64,000 nt of DNA from positions 1 through 64,000 of the forward strand of contig JADIYW010000011.1 in assembly GCA_016705125.1 (NCBI GenBank), read 5' to 3'. Positions within the stretch are counted from its first letter, which is position 1. Every line of letters starts with the position of its first letter. Positions 44,667 to 53,324 of the stretch are shown piece by piece. Source of the stretch: Bacteroidota bacterium. Lineage in GTDB: Bacteria; Bacteroidota; Bacteroidia; Chitinophagales; JADIYW01. The position numbers and the translations under genes are program-made. Under the pieces are notes generated by a model. It was not told where the DNA came from, did not search any database, and was given only the letters and a program-made list of their open reading frames with translations.

Positions 44667-45239
44667 TTATTTCTTTAAAATAGCTGTTAAATCCGTGCCA
44701 GATAAGTCTAGATTGTTTAATGCAGCATTAGGAGAACTTGATGTTCCTTCTGACATTCTAATGTTTACGGTTAAATTACTTCCATCACAATCCAATGTGC
44801 CATCACCAGTTGCTTTAAAGTTTAATATTTTCAAAGGTTTATAATCTTTTATTAATCCACCAGCTAAGGTGTTTGGTAGATTTGTAATTTCCATTGAAGC
44901 TAAAGAAACTTCTTCAACTGTATAAGTCTTGCAATCCGCACCAAGTGTTGCAATCAAATTTAAAGTTCCATTTTCCAAAGATGTTGAGGTGACAGTTAAT
45001 TTATTGTCACCTTCGGTTGGGTTAGTAATCGCAAATGTTGTGCTAATTGGAACACTAATAATACTTCCGCCAAATTCAACATTTAGGCTTACTTTTCCAG
45101 TATAAGTGCCAACATATAATGCTTCATTTGCGGCACTTGTAGAACATTCCTTGCAGGTTACTTCAGTTTCTCCACCACATCCTGAGTTCATGAGGATTAC
45201 AGATAAAAACAAAAGGGATAATTTAGCAATTTTTTTCAT
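44667..45239 (-). CDS. Hypothetical beta-rich lipoprotein
   Basis: 190 residues, signal and lipobox VILMNSGC then GGETEV. The mature domain opens LYVGTYTGKVSLNVEFGG and has repeated strands with polar turns. Four cysteines occur near the N-terminus and middle. No family is recognised. It shares the GTYTGKV opening with its neighbour at 44088, so a paralogue pair is possible. It is divergent from the Mpo1-like gene. Confidence 0.6.
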   Translation of the reverse strand: MKKIAKLSLLFLSVILMNSGCGGETEVTCKECSTSAANEALYVGTYTGKVSLNVEFGGSIISVPISTTFAITNPTEGDNKLTVTSTSLENGTLNLIATLGADCKTYTVEEVSLASMEITNLPNTLAGGLIKDYKPLKILNFKATGDGTLDCDGSNLTVNIRMSEGTSSSPNAALNNLDLSGTDLTAILKK

Positions 45240-45435
45240 AATTTTTAGTTTAATAAGTTATTTAATGGTTTTGTGAATTGTAAAGGTAATAAATTTTTGA
45301 TTATTAGGAAATATTAGGGTAACATATTTCAACAAAAGTTGTTTTTTTTTCAACAAATATGCCTTTTTTTATTTTTGTCAATTGTTTTAACAAATCATAT
45401 CAAAAGTATATTTATATTTACTTAAAATTTAAAAT

Positions 45436-45903
45436 ATGAGTAAATTACAACTGCTTTTAGATGAGTATGGTGCTAGTCATAAAAATCCAACCAATAAGTT
45501 GATTCATTGGATTTGCATTCCAGTAATTATTTTTAGTTTGTTTGGTATGTTATGGTCTATTCCATTGCCTTTTAATGATTTAAATCCTTGGATAAATATT
45601 GCTAGTGTAGTAGTTTTGCTTGCATTGATATATTACATTAGACTTTCAATTCCATTGACTTTTGGTTTTATTGTATTTTCTGGTATTGCTTTGTACGGAA
45701 ATTTTTTAATAGCGACAAGCAGTATGGGTTCTAAATTGTTTACAATTAGTTTAGTTTTGTTTGTTGTTGCATGGATAGGTCAATTTATTGGGCATAAACT
45801 TGAAGGAGCAAAACCTTCATTTTTTAAAGACTTACAATTTTTATTAATTGGTCCAGCATGGCTTTTATCATTTATTTATAAAAAAATGGGCATTGCCTAT
45901 TAA
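45436..45903 (+). CDS. Mpo1-like protein (DUF962; 2-hydroxy fatty acid dioxygenase family)
   Basis: 155 residues with four hydrophobic segments. The family signature is clear: LLDEYGASHKNPTNKLIHWICIPVI with two histidines, then GQFIGHKLEGAKPSF with the third. Yeast Mpo1 is an Fe(II) dioxygenase that shortens 2-hydroxy-palmitate in phytosphingosine breakdown. The histidines needed for iron are present. It is followed 14 nt later by an aldehyde dehydrogenase, which fits alpha-oxidation of long-chain bases. The family call is sound; the reaction here is an inference. Confidence 0.85.
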   Translation: MSKLQLLLDEYGASHKNPTNKLIHWICIPVIIFSLFGMLWSIPLPFNDLNPWINIASVVVLLALIYYIRLSIPLTFGFIVFSGIALYGNFLIATSSMGSKLFTISLVLFVVAWIGQFIGHKLEGAKPSFFKDLQFLLIGPAWLLSFIYKKMGIAY

Positions 45904-45917
45904 ATTAAAAAGGAATT

Positions 45918-47330
45918 ATGACAGAATCGATATTACAACCTTTGAAAGGTGCGTTTGACGCAAAAGCTTTAATAGCAGCACAACGCCAATATTTTAATTC
46001 TAAGGCTACATTAAGTTATGCTTTTAGAATAGAGCAATTGAAAAAATTGAGAAAATTAATTACGGATAATGAAAGAGCCATTTTAGATGCACTTCATGCT
46101 GATTTAAGAAAGTCAGATTTTGAGGGTTATGGCACTGAAGTAGGTTTTTGTTTGGGAGAAATTGATCATACGATAAAGCATCTTAAATCGTGGATGCGAC
46201 CCAAACGAGTAGGTACTCCACTTTTTCATGCCATAGGCTCAAGTCATTTGTATTCCGATCCTTATGGAGTTACACTAATTATTTCGCCTTGGAATTATCC
46301 CTTTCAGTTGTTGATTGCTCCCTTAATTGGAGCAATTTGTGCTGGAAATACAGCTGTTTTAAAACCAAGTGAATTAGCTCCAAATACTTCTAAATTAACA
46401 AGTGAATTAATTTCTAAAACATTTGATTCAAATTATATAGCAGTTGTTTTAGGAGCTATTGAAGAAAGTAAAGCATTGTTGGATGAAAGATTTGATTATA
46501 TATTTTTCACAGGTGGAGTTGAAATTGGTAGATATGTATATCAATGTGCGGCTAAATATTTAACTCCAGTTACATTAGAATTAGGCGGTAAATCTCCTTG
46601 TATAGTAGATGAAAATATAAATTTGGAAGTTGCCTCTCGTCGTATTTTATGGGGTAAATTTACCAATGCAGGACAAACATGTGTTGCGCCTGATTATTTA
46701 TTAGTTGATTCAAAAATAAAGGAAAAATTATTAGCCAAGATGAAAATTCATTTAAAAGAATTTTTTGGTGATGACCCACAATTAAGTCCCGATTATGGTA
46801 GAATAATAAATGAAAGGCATTTTGATAGAATTAATAGATTGATTGACTCAAACAAAGTGTTTGTGGGCGGAAAATCTGACAAAGCTGATTTGTATATTAG
46901 TCCTACAATTTTAGAAAATGTATCGATTGAAGACGCAGTAATGGGGCAAGAAATTTTCGGCCCAGTATTACCAGTTATAACTTATAATAACATAAACGAA
47001 GCAATTGATTTTGTGAATAAAAATGAAAAGCCACTGGCATTTTATATTTTCACAGAAAGTAAAACCTTCTCTGATAAGGTTTTAAATGAAACCTCAGGCG
47101 GTGGCGGTTGTATAAATGATACCTTGATGCATCTTGGAAATGCCAATTTGCCATTTGGTGGCGTAGGCGAAAGTGGAATAGGAGCCTATCATGGAGCAAG
47201 TACATTTGATACTTTTTCGCACAAAAAATCAGTTCACAAAAAATCCACCATTACCGATTTAAAGGTTAGGTATGCGCCTTATAAAAACAATTTACCTATT
47301 TTGAAAAAATTAATGAAGTGGCTGAATTAG
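45918..47330 (+). CDS. Aldehyde dehydrogenase (fatty aldehyde type, class 3-like)
   Basis: 470 residues, short at the N-terminus as in class 3/fatty aldehyde dehydrogenases. Catalytic glutamate in TLELGGKSPCIV and catalytic cysteine in KFTNAGQTCVAPDYLL. The FTGGVEIGRYV nucleotide turn and QEIFGPVLPVI follow. The C-terminus FDTFSHKKSV is typical of the class. It is directly downstream of the Mpo1-like gene, which makes long-chain fatty aldehydes a reasonable substrate. Confidence 0.92.
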   Translation: MTESILQPLKGAFDAKALIAAQRQYFNSKATLSYAFRIEQLKKLRKLITDNERAILDALHADLRKSDFEGYGTEVGFCLGEIDHTIKHLKSWMRPKRVGTPLFHAIGSSHLYSDPYGVTLIISPWNYPFQLLIAPLIGAICAGNTAVLKPSELAPNTSKLTSELISKTFDSNYIAVVLGAIEESKALLDERFDYIFFTGGVEIGRYVYQCAAKYLTPVTLELGGKSPCIVDENINLEVASRRILWGKFTNAGQTCVAPDYLLVDSKIKEKLLAKMKIHLKEFFGDDPQLSPDYGRIINERHFDRINRLIDSNKVFVGGKSDKADLYISPTILENVSIEDAVMGQEIFGPVLPVITYNNINEAIDFVNKNEKPLAFYIFTESKTFSDKVLNETSGGGGCINDTLMHLGNANLPFGGVGESGIGAYHGASTFDTFSHKKSVHKKSTITDLKVRYAPYKNNLPILKKLMKWLN

Positions 47331-47335
47331 CAAAG

Positions 47336-47452
47336 AGAATCAGGATTTTAGAATCAAGAAGTAAGATTTAAGAATAAGAATTTTTATAAATAAAAATTTG
47401 TTTATTAAAAATATTAATCATTCAACATTAATCATTCAACATTTATTATTAA
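47336..47452. repeat. 7-nt periodic sequence between convergent genes
   Basis: Left part: units AGAATCA, AGAAGTA, AGATTTA, AGAATAA. Right part: ATTAATC ATTCAAC twice in a row, then ATTTATT. This has the same two-part structure as at 15484, with purine-rich units first and then ATTAATC-like units. There is no coding frame. Confidence 0.6.
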
Positions 47453-47455
47453 AAT

Positions 47456-48250
47456 TTACCTCGGATAATTGTGTTCCACGGGTTGTACTTCTTCACATTT
47501 GCGGCAAATACTTGATGCAATACCTGTGTTCCTTCTAGTTCTACCTGCGTATACTTTAAATACAGGGCCACTTTCTCTTTCATCACAAGCTAAGCATGGA
47601 TTTAAACCTCCATTTTTGGTGTTGTATGGCTCGTTTTTAAGACAATCTTCCAGACATTTCTTTTGCGTGTTTCGTGTATTGTATGCCCATATTTGAGCAC
47701 ATGGAAGGGTGAAACCAAGTTCTTGAATACAACTTATTAATTCAGCTATTGGTGCATTTAGATTTTGCAACCCACATTTTTTTACGTCTGAACCAATATC
47801 AATATTTCCTGCATAAACTGCCAAATCTTCTAATGTAGAACAAACGCCACAATTGTCATAATGGGTTACAAATGCACCAGCCGTTTTTGCCTTTTCGGCG
47901 TCATCAAAAAATTCTAAATGGTATTTTTTGGTTTCAAATGTGTCCACTATAACAGCACAAACTCCTTCTTTTGCCACTGGTAAAGGTTGGTTGTACGGGT
48001 TCGTTAAAATTTGATCAAAAGGCTTGGTAATAGTCCATTTTTTTAGCTCAGTTAAATCAGAATTTGTAAATATTTTGGAATTAAATGATTTGCATTCACA
48101 AATTGGTTTGCATTGATTTTTGTTTAACCCAGTTGCACCTATCGGCGATCCAAATAAAAAACCTTCGCAACCTAATTCGCTCGTTTTGCTACAGTTTGAA
48201 AATAGTAAAATTGCTAGAAAATAAAAACAAAGGTTTAGGATTTTTTTCAT
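47456..48250 (-). CDS. Cysteine-rich hypothetical lipoprotein
   Basis: About 264 residues from ATG 48250, lipobox AILLFSNC. The mature protein has about 20 cysteines in pairs and clusters such as CKPICECK, CGVCS, CLEDCLKN, CLACDERE and CRKCEEV, spread along the whole length. This looks like a disulfide-rich or metal-binding extracellular protein. No family is recognised. The start is 18 nt from the ilvE stop on the same strand. Confidence 0.6.
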   Translation of the reverse strand: MKKILNLCFYFLAILLFSNCSKTSELGCEGFLFGSPIGATGLNKNQCKPICECKSFNSKIFTNSDLTELKKWTITKPFDQILTNPYNQPLPVAKEGVCAVIVDTFETKKYHLEFFDDAEKAKTAGAFVTHYDNCGVCSTLEDLAVYAGNIDIGSDVKKCGLQNLNAPIAELISCIQELGFTLPCAQIWAYNTRNTQKKCLEDCLKNEPYNTKNGGLNPCLACDERESGPVFKVYAGRTRRNTGIASSICRKCEEVQPVEHNYPR

Positions 48251-48267
48251 AAAAATAGTTTTAATAA

Positions 48268-49335
48268 TTAAATTTTTACTAACCAATTGTGCTTATCAGG
48301 ATATTGGCCTGTTTTGATACTTTCGAGTGTTTTTTTAATGTGATTAGCAATTACATGCTTTTCAGGGTTTAAATCAATAATTTCATTTTTATAGGCAATT
48401 TTTGAAATATGATGTACGGTAGCAGCTGTTCCTGTTCCAAATGCTTCTTGAAGCCTATTTTGTTTTCCAAAAGCAATTATTTCATCTATTGTAATTTGTC
48501 TTTCTGTAACCTCATATCCCAAATCTTGGGCAATTTGTATTACACTTTCACGGGTAATGCCCTCTAAAAAGGTACCGTCTTTTTCTGGGGTAATTAGTTT
48601 GCCATCTACCACAAAAAATACATTCATTGTTCCAATCTCTTGAATAATATTGTGATTTTCGCCACCCAACCACATTACATCTTTAAAACCTTGACTTTTT
48701 GCTAATTCAACTGGCATAAGGGTTTTGGCATAATTCCCAGCAGTTTTTGCATGTCCTACACCTCCTTTTTCAGCTCTTGAATAGTTTTCAATAGCTAAAA
48801 CAGATACAGGCTCAGCATAATAAGCACCAACAGGACAAAGAATGATTACAAATACGTAACTTTCAGAAGTACGTACTCCAATAAAACTGTCATTTCCAAA
48901 TAACATTGGTCGGATATAAAGAGAACAACCTTCTCTATCTGGTGCCCAATTTTCGTCTAAAGCAATAAGTTGTTTCAAACCTTCCATAAATAATTCTGAT
49001 GGAATTTCAGGCATCGACATTCTTTTTGCGGAATGATTGAAGCGGGCAATGTTTTGATATGGTCTAAAAAGCGCCAATCCACCTTCAGCCAATCTATGGG
49101 CTTTCATGCCTTCAAAAATAGATTGACCATAATGCAATGCCGAACATGCAGGACTTAACGATAAATTACCATACGGTAATATTTCACCCTGTTGCCATTT
49201 GCCATTTTCGTATTTTACGACAAACATGTGGTCAGTAAATTCTTTTCCAAAACTAAGCGTCTCATAATTTACCTCAGAAATCCTTGATTTTTCGACTTGC
49301 TTTACTTTAAAATTGGAATTAATTTGACTCAACAT
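48268..49335 (-). CDS. ilvE: Branched-chain amino acid aminotransferase
   Basis: 355 residues, class IV PLP aminotransferase of the eukaryotic BCAT-like group. It performs the last step of leucine, isoleucine and valine synthesis and their first breakdown step. Landmarks are ACSALHYGQSIFEGMKA near residue 65, IRPMLFGND, then GGVGHAKTAGNYAKTL with the PLP lysine, and the C-terminal GTGTAATVHHISKIAY. Length is normal. It is divergent from the HolD-like gene. Confidence 0.94.
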   Translation of the reverse strand: MLSQINSNFKVKQVEKSRISEVNYETLSFGKEFTDHMFVVKYENGKWQQGEILPYGNLSLSPACSALHYGQSIFEGMKAHRLAEGGLALFRPYQNIARFNHSAKRMSMPEIPSELFMEGLKQLIALDENWAPDREGCSLYIRPMLFGNDSFIGVRTSESYVFVIILCPVGAYYAEPVSVLAIENYSRAEKGGVGHAKTAGNYAKTLMPVELAKSQGFKDVMWLGGENHNIIQEIGTMNVFFVVDGKLITPEKDGTFLEGITRESVIQIAQDLGYEVTERQITIDEIIAFGKQNRLQEAFGTGTAATVHHISKIAYKNEIIDLNPEKHVIANHIKKTLESIKTGQYPDKHNWLVKI

Positions 49336-49397
49336 GACATTTTTACTTTTTTCGTTTTAAATTTACCTTTTCAATTACAAAGATAAAATAAATTTTA

Positions 49398-49832
49398 GTG
49401 TTTTTAGACCAAAAAATATACACAATTGGGTTGTTAAAGGATAAAAATGACATTCCTGGTGTACAAAATTATACTAATGGATGGCTCGTTATTCTGCCAA
49501 CCTATGTTGATTTAGAGAAAAAAGAAGCAATTTTGAAATTTTTAAAGTCAATTTTCACCGCCTTAAATGTTGATATCGAAAATACTTTGGTTTTAGAAGA
49601 GGATTTTGTAAAGCATAATCATTTAGGCACTTTGAATAAATATATTCCTTTAAAAAATATTTTAGTTTTTGGAGTAAATACCTCCAATATCGGTTTGAAA
49701 TTTGATTTAACAAAGTATCAGTTCTACAGCTTATCGAGTTATTCTATATTGCTTGCTGATGGATTGGATGCAATTGAAGGAAATGTGTTATTTAAAAAAG
49801 CCCTTTGGCAAGCAATAAAGGAAAAAGTATGA
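49398..49832 (+). CDS. Uncharacterised protein, possible DNA polymerase III psi (HolD)-like
   Basis: 144 residues from GTG 49398. The order of elements resembles E. coli HolD (137 residues): an N-terminal helix, a strand GWLVILPTYVDL, a helix and KSIFTALNVDIENTLVLEED, then a C-terminal half ending FKKALWQAIKEKV, which aligns with HolD RAALWQQI. HolD psi links the clamp loader to SSB. Sequence identity is low, so this is a structural-pattern suggestion. It overlaps rdgB by 4 nt (ATGA), consistent with co-translation. No other clamp loader gene is near. Confidence 0.5.
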   Translation: MFLDQKIYTIGLLKDKNDIPGVQNYTNGWLVILPTYVDLEKKEAILKFLKSIFTALNVDIENTLVLEEDFVKHNHLGTLNKYIPLKNILVFGVNTSNIGLKFDLTKYQFYSLSSYSILLADGLDAIEGNVLFKKALWQAIKEKV

Positions 49833-50401
49833 ATGAATTAATTTTTGCAACACAAAATAAAAATAAAGTAAACGAAATTGCGTTAATTGTTCCTGAAAAC
49901 ACAAATGTAATTTCCTTGCTTGATTTAGGATATGAAAAAGAATTAGATGAAGATTTTGAAACTTTAGAGGAAAATAGTTCGCAAAAAGCCAAATTTGTTT
50001 TTGATTTGTTCGGAAAAAACTGTTTTTCAGAAGACACAGGATTGGAAATAGATGCGCTTGGAGGTGCACCCGGGGTATATAGTGCAAGATATGCAGGTGA
50101 AGAAAAAGACATGCAAAAAAATATGGACAAAGTACTTTTGCAATTAGGTGATTCAAAAGATAGAAAAGCAAGATTTAAAACTGTTATTACCTACGTTACC
50201 TCGGAAGAAATTATTCAATTTGTCGGACTTTTGGAAGGGGAGATTGGAAAGGAGAAAAAAGGTATAAACGGATTCGGATATGATCCTATTTTTTACTTGC
50301 CAAATGGACAAGCATTGGCAGAAATAAATAAGGAGGAAAAGAGTAAAATTAGCCATCGAGGAATTGCATTTAAAAAATTAATATCACATTTAAAAAAATA
50401 G
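49829..50401 (+). CDS. rdgB: XTP/dITP diphosphatase (RdgB/HAM1 family)
   Basis: About 190 residues from ATG 49829. It hydrolyses non-canonical purine triphosphates such as ITP and XTP. The opening ELIFATQNKNKVNEIALI is the family signature, followed by SEDTGLEIDALGGAPGVYSARYAG and GFGYDPIFYLPNGQALAE, then SHRGIAFKKL. It overlaps the upstream gene by 4 nt. Confidence 0.95.
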   Translation: MNELIFATQNKNKVNEIALIVPENTNVISLLDLGYEKELDEDFETLEENSSQKAKFVFDLFGKNCFSEDTGLEIDALGGAPGVYSARYAGEEKDMQKNMDKVLLQLGDSKDRKARFKTVITYVTSEEIIQFVGLLEGEIGKEKKGINGFGYDPIFYLPNGQALAEINKEEKSKISHRGIAFKKLISHLKK

Positions 50402-50440
50402 TATTAACTTCACGTTTCAAACCACTCAAAATTTATCTAT

Positions 50441-51022
50441 ATGCAACCAACAGATAATAAAATAGAACTATATAAACAGCTGATTGATGGCTGCAAAAAG
50501 AACAATAGGGAGAGTCAAAAGAAAATGTATGACCTTTTGTCTTCCAAAATGTTCGGTGTTTGTTTGAGGTATGTTAAAGATAGAGAAATTGCTGAAGATT
50601 TGTTACAAGAAGGATTTGTGAAAATCTTCACCAATATTGAAAAGTTTAGGGGGGAAGGTTCTTTTGAAGGATGGGCAAGGCGTATTTTTGTAAATACGGC
50701 AATTGAAGCTTACCGAAAAAGTACCAAAATGTATCCAATTGTAAATCTAGAAAGTGCTGAGCACTTTGAAGGGGAACTGGTTTATAATGATACACTTGAA
50801 TTAGAAGATTTGATGAAACTGATTCATGGTCTTTCTCCTGGATATAGAACTGTTTTTAACTTATATGTAATTGAAGGTTATTCTCATAAGGAAATAGCTG
50901 AATTGTTGCAAATAAGTGAAGGTACGTCAAAGTCCCAATTGGCAAGAGCAAGGTATTTATTGCAGGATTTAATTACTGCAAACGAAAAGGGAACAAAACA
51001 AAATGAAGCAATCGCAAAATAA
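50441..51022 (+). CDS. ECF-type RNA polymerase sigma factor
   Basis: 193 residues. Region 2 (residues about 20-85) has GVCLRYVKDREIAEDLLQEGFVKIF and GSFEGWARRIFVNTAIEAYRK. Region 4 (residues about 120-180) has PGYRTVFNLYVIEGYSHKEIAELLQISEGTSKSQLARAR. It overlaps the next gene by 20 nt, which encodes a membrane protein with an anti-sigma-like N-terminus, so the two probably form a regulatory pair. Confidence 0.93.
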   Translation: MQPTDNKIELYKQLIDGCKKNNRESQKKMYDLLSSKMFGVCLRYVKDREIAEDLLQEGFVKIFTNIEKFRGEGSFEGWARRIFVNTAIEAYRKSTKMYPIVNLESAEHFEGELVYNDTLELEDLMKLIHGLSPGYRTVFNLYVIEGYSHKEIAELLQISEGTSKSQLARARYLLQDLITANEKGTKQNEAIAK

Positions 51023-52517
51023 TAATATTGAAGCTTTATTTAGAAAATTATTGGGGAAAGTAGAAGAGCAGCCTTCAAATGATATTTGGAGTAAAATAGA
51101 AACTCAATTACCAAAAAACCAACTTTTTTCTACATTTACCAAGGGCGTAATTGGCTTTGGGATTTTAATTTTTTGTTCTTTTTCAATTTACCAAATTACA
51201 AAAGTAGAACACCAAAAAACTAAAGTAAATAGGTTAGCAATTGAAAAACAAAATTTAATTGCAAATAAGTACAATACTCCTATTGAAAAAGAAAAAATTA
51301 AGAAGAAGGAATTGCCTTTTACAAGAAATAATATTTCTTTAAATGAAATCCATTTCAATAAAAAGGAAGTATTGCAGGTAAATATTAATCGTGCAATAGA
51401 TGTAATTGAAAACTTACAAGATTTAAATGCTCGATCAACGGAATCAGTAGTTATTCAGACACAACAACCTGCAATATTAAAAGGAAACGAATTAGCATTA
51501 AATACTCCAGAATTAAAGATAATAGAAACTAATATAACTTCTAGATTAGAAGAAAAAATCAATTTTGAAAATTCGAAAAATGAACTAAAGGTTGAAACGA
51601 ATACTTTTGAAATGGATCAAATTCCAGCATCAATTTTAAATCCTGAAAATAATTTATTTTCGGAAAGTGAAATTTCTGAATTTAATTTAGAAAACAACAT
51701 TATAAACTCTACACAAATACTAGAAACAAAAGCATCAAAAATCAAGGTAGAAAAAGAGGCTATTGTTTTGAAAAGTATGTGGTCAGAAAAAGAGGAATTA
51801 ATGCAAAAGTCTGCTGGAATAGATGAAGTGGATCCATTAACTTTGCGTAGATTGAAAAATAAAGTAAATTTTGATAGAGTAAATATTAATAAAGGATTTT
51901 ATGTAGGGCCATTTGCTGGAGTAAATTATACTTGGCTTTCGGTAAGCAAAAAATATCAAGACAAAGAATATAGGGTTGAAAATGTAAAATATAAATTGTC
52001 TTTTGGAAAAACTTTTGGTGTTGCATTAGGCTATGATTTCTCCAAGCATTGGGGTGTTGCTACAGACTTTGGATTGTCAACTATCAATCAAACTTATTTA
52101 GAAAGACCTAGTGAAAATAAATTAAATACTCGTTCGGTAAGTCTAAATTATTGGCAATTACCAATTTATATAAAGTATAAAGCAAATATTGGAAATCGAT
52201 TGCAACATAGACCAATTACGGTTGGTGGATTACTTGGTCCTCAATTTAGTTTTCTAAAAAATCAAAAAACAACAGAAAATGGAGTTGATACAGAAATTAA
52301 CCAAAGAATAAATGAAAAGGAGTTTGGTTTAGCAGGAATTATAAATGCTGATTTTTATATTAACAAAAATTTGTTCTTAACTTTAGGACTAAAAGGTTCT
52401 TTTGGAACAAATTTAAATGGGTTCCCTAAATTGCAAGGAAGTGATAATAAGGATCCAATTAGTTATCAGTTTGGATTGTTTACTAGATTTAATTTTAAAG
52501 TTGCTCCAAAGCATTAA
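51003..52517 (+). CDS. Membrane protein with anti-sigma-like N-terminus and beta-barrel C-terminus
   Basis: 504 residues. The N-terminal segment IEALFRKLLGKVEEQPSNDIWSKIETQL resembles the cytoplasmic opening of Bacteroidetes anti-sigma/outer-membrane fusion proteins. One membrane helix follows (residues about 46-62). A long polar linker leads to a C-terminal outer membrane beta-barrel (NKGFYVGPFAGVNYTWLS to FGLFTRFNFKVAPKH). An anti-sigma function would be inferred from the 20-nt overlap with the ECF sigma gene. How one chain spans both membranes is unclear. Confidence 0.65.
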   Translation: MKQSQNNNIEALFRKLLGKVEEQPSNDIWSKIETQLPKNQLFSTFTKGVIGFGILIFCSFSIYQITKVEHQKTKVNRLAIEKQNLIANKYNTPIEKEKIKKKELPFTRNNISLNEIHFNKKEVLQVNINRAIDVIENLQDLNARSTESVVIQTQQPAILKGNELALNTPELKIIETNITSRLEEKINFENSKNELKVETNTFEMDQIPASILNPENNLFSESEISEFNLENNIINSTQILETKASKIKVEKEAIVLKSMWSEKEELMQKSAGIDEVDPLTLRRLKNKVNFDRVNINKGFYVGPFAGVNYTWLSVSKKYQDKEYRVENVKYKLSFGKTFGVALGYDFSKHWGVATDFGLSTINQTYLERPSENKLNTRSVSLNYWQLPIYIKYKANIGNRLQHRPITVGGLLGPQFSFLKNQKTTENGVDTEINQRINEKEFGLAGIINADFYINKNLFLTLGLKGSFGTNLNGFPKLQGSDNKDPISYQFGLFTRFNFKVAPKH

Positions 52518-52568
52518 TTAGAAACAACCTATTTTCTTTTTTATTCGTCTTTGATAAAAAGGGTTATT

Positions 52569-52808
52569 ATGGGAATTTGTCGTACTTTCGAGCCAAAAAA
52601 TGTACATTCAGTTTCTATCAAGTTTTTGAAAAATGAAAAAAAGAGTTATTTCATTTTGGAGATTATTTATGGAAAAAGCCATTCTAATTATTTTATAAAT
52701 TTTGACAATTATAAATCCCTTAAATTATTCTATAATAAACTTAATTTGGCAATAAACAATAAATCAAATCAATTGGAGCAGATGATAAATGTGATGCATT
52801 TAAATTAG
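52569..52808 (+). CDS. Hypothetical small protein
   Basis: About 79 residues from ATG 52569; TTG at 52551 would add six residues. No known domain. The sequence is mixed strand and helix (SVSIKFLKNEKKSYFILEIIY) and ends in a helix. The gene lies between the beta-barrel gene and the MarR gene. Evidence is only the open frame and its position. Confidence 0.35.
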   Translation: MGICRTFEPKNVHSVSIKFLKNEKKSYFILEIIYGKSHSNYFINFDNYKSLKLFYNKLNLAINNKSNQLEQMINVMHLN

Positions 52809-52868
52809 ATTAAGTGCACAATGAATGCTTTTTTGAAATGAAATTATTTCTTTTTACTTTTGATTGAA

Positions 52869-53324
52869 ATGGAGAATTTAGATTCTAATGTTTTTTATAA
52901 TTTAGATAAGTGCATAAAATTTTACAAAAAATATGCACATAAACGCTTACTAGAAAATGGTTTTGATATTAGCATTGACCAATGGTTAATATTAAAATTT
53001 ATTTTTGAAAATCCTGATGCAAATCAAAGTCAAATTGCAAAAAGCATGCTTAAAGACAATGCCTCAGTTTCTAGAATAATTGATATTCTAATTGCTAAGG
53101 ATATGATTGTTAGAAAGCAAAAAGTAGGAGATAAGCGTACTTCTCAATTTAAATTAACTAAAAGTTCGATTGATTTACTTGATGTTCTTAACCCAATTAC
53201 GTTGATGAATAAAGGAGATATAATGGATTCAATAAGCGATAAGGAAGTTTTGAAAATGAATGAAAATCTAAAAAAAATTATTGAAAATATTGACCAAATG
53301 ATTCAAAAATTTGAAACTAAATAA
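52869..53324 (+). CDS. MarR-family transcriptional regulator
   Basis: About 151 residues from ATG 52869. The winged-helix core is evident: FDISIDQWLILKFIFENPDANQSQIAKSMLKDNASVSRIIDILIAKDMIVRKQKVGDKRTSQFKLT. The terminal dimerisation helices flank it. The ligand and targets are unknown. Its 3' end overlaps the convergent yigZ-like gene by 8 nt. It differs from the MarR at 61.3 kb but shares the overall pattern. Confidence 0.85.
   Translation: MENLDSNVFYNLDKCIKFYKKYAHKRLLENGFDISIDQWLILKFIFENPDANQSQIAKSMLKDNASVSRIIDILIAKDMIVRKQKVGDKRTSQFKLTKSSIDLLDVLNPITLMNKGDIMDSISDKEVLKMNENLKKIIENIDQMIQKFETK

Noticed and set aside
49788..50171. Minus-strand frames over rdgB
   Set aside because: They are antisense to a well-supported gene and look like a hydrophobic shadow.
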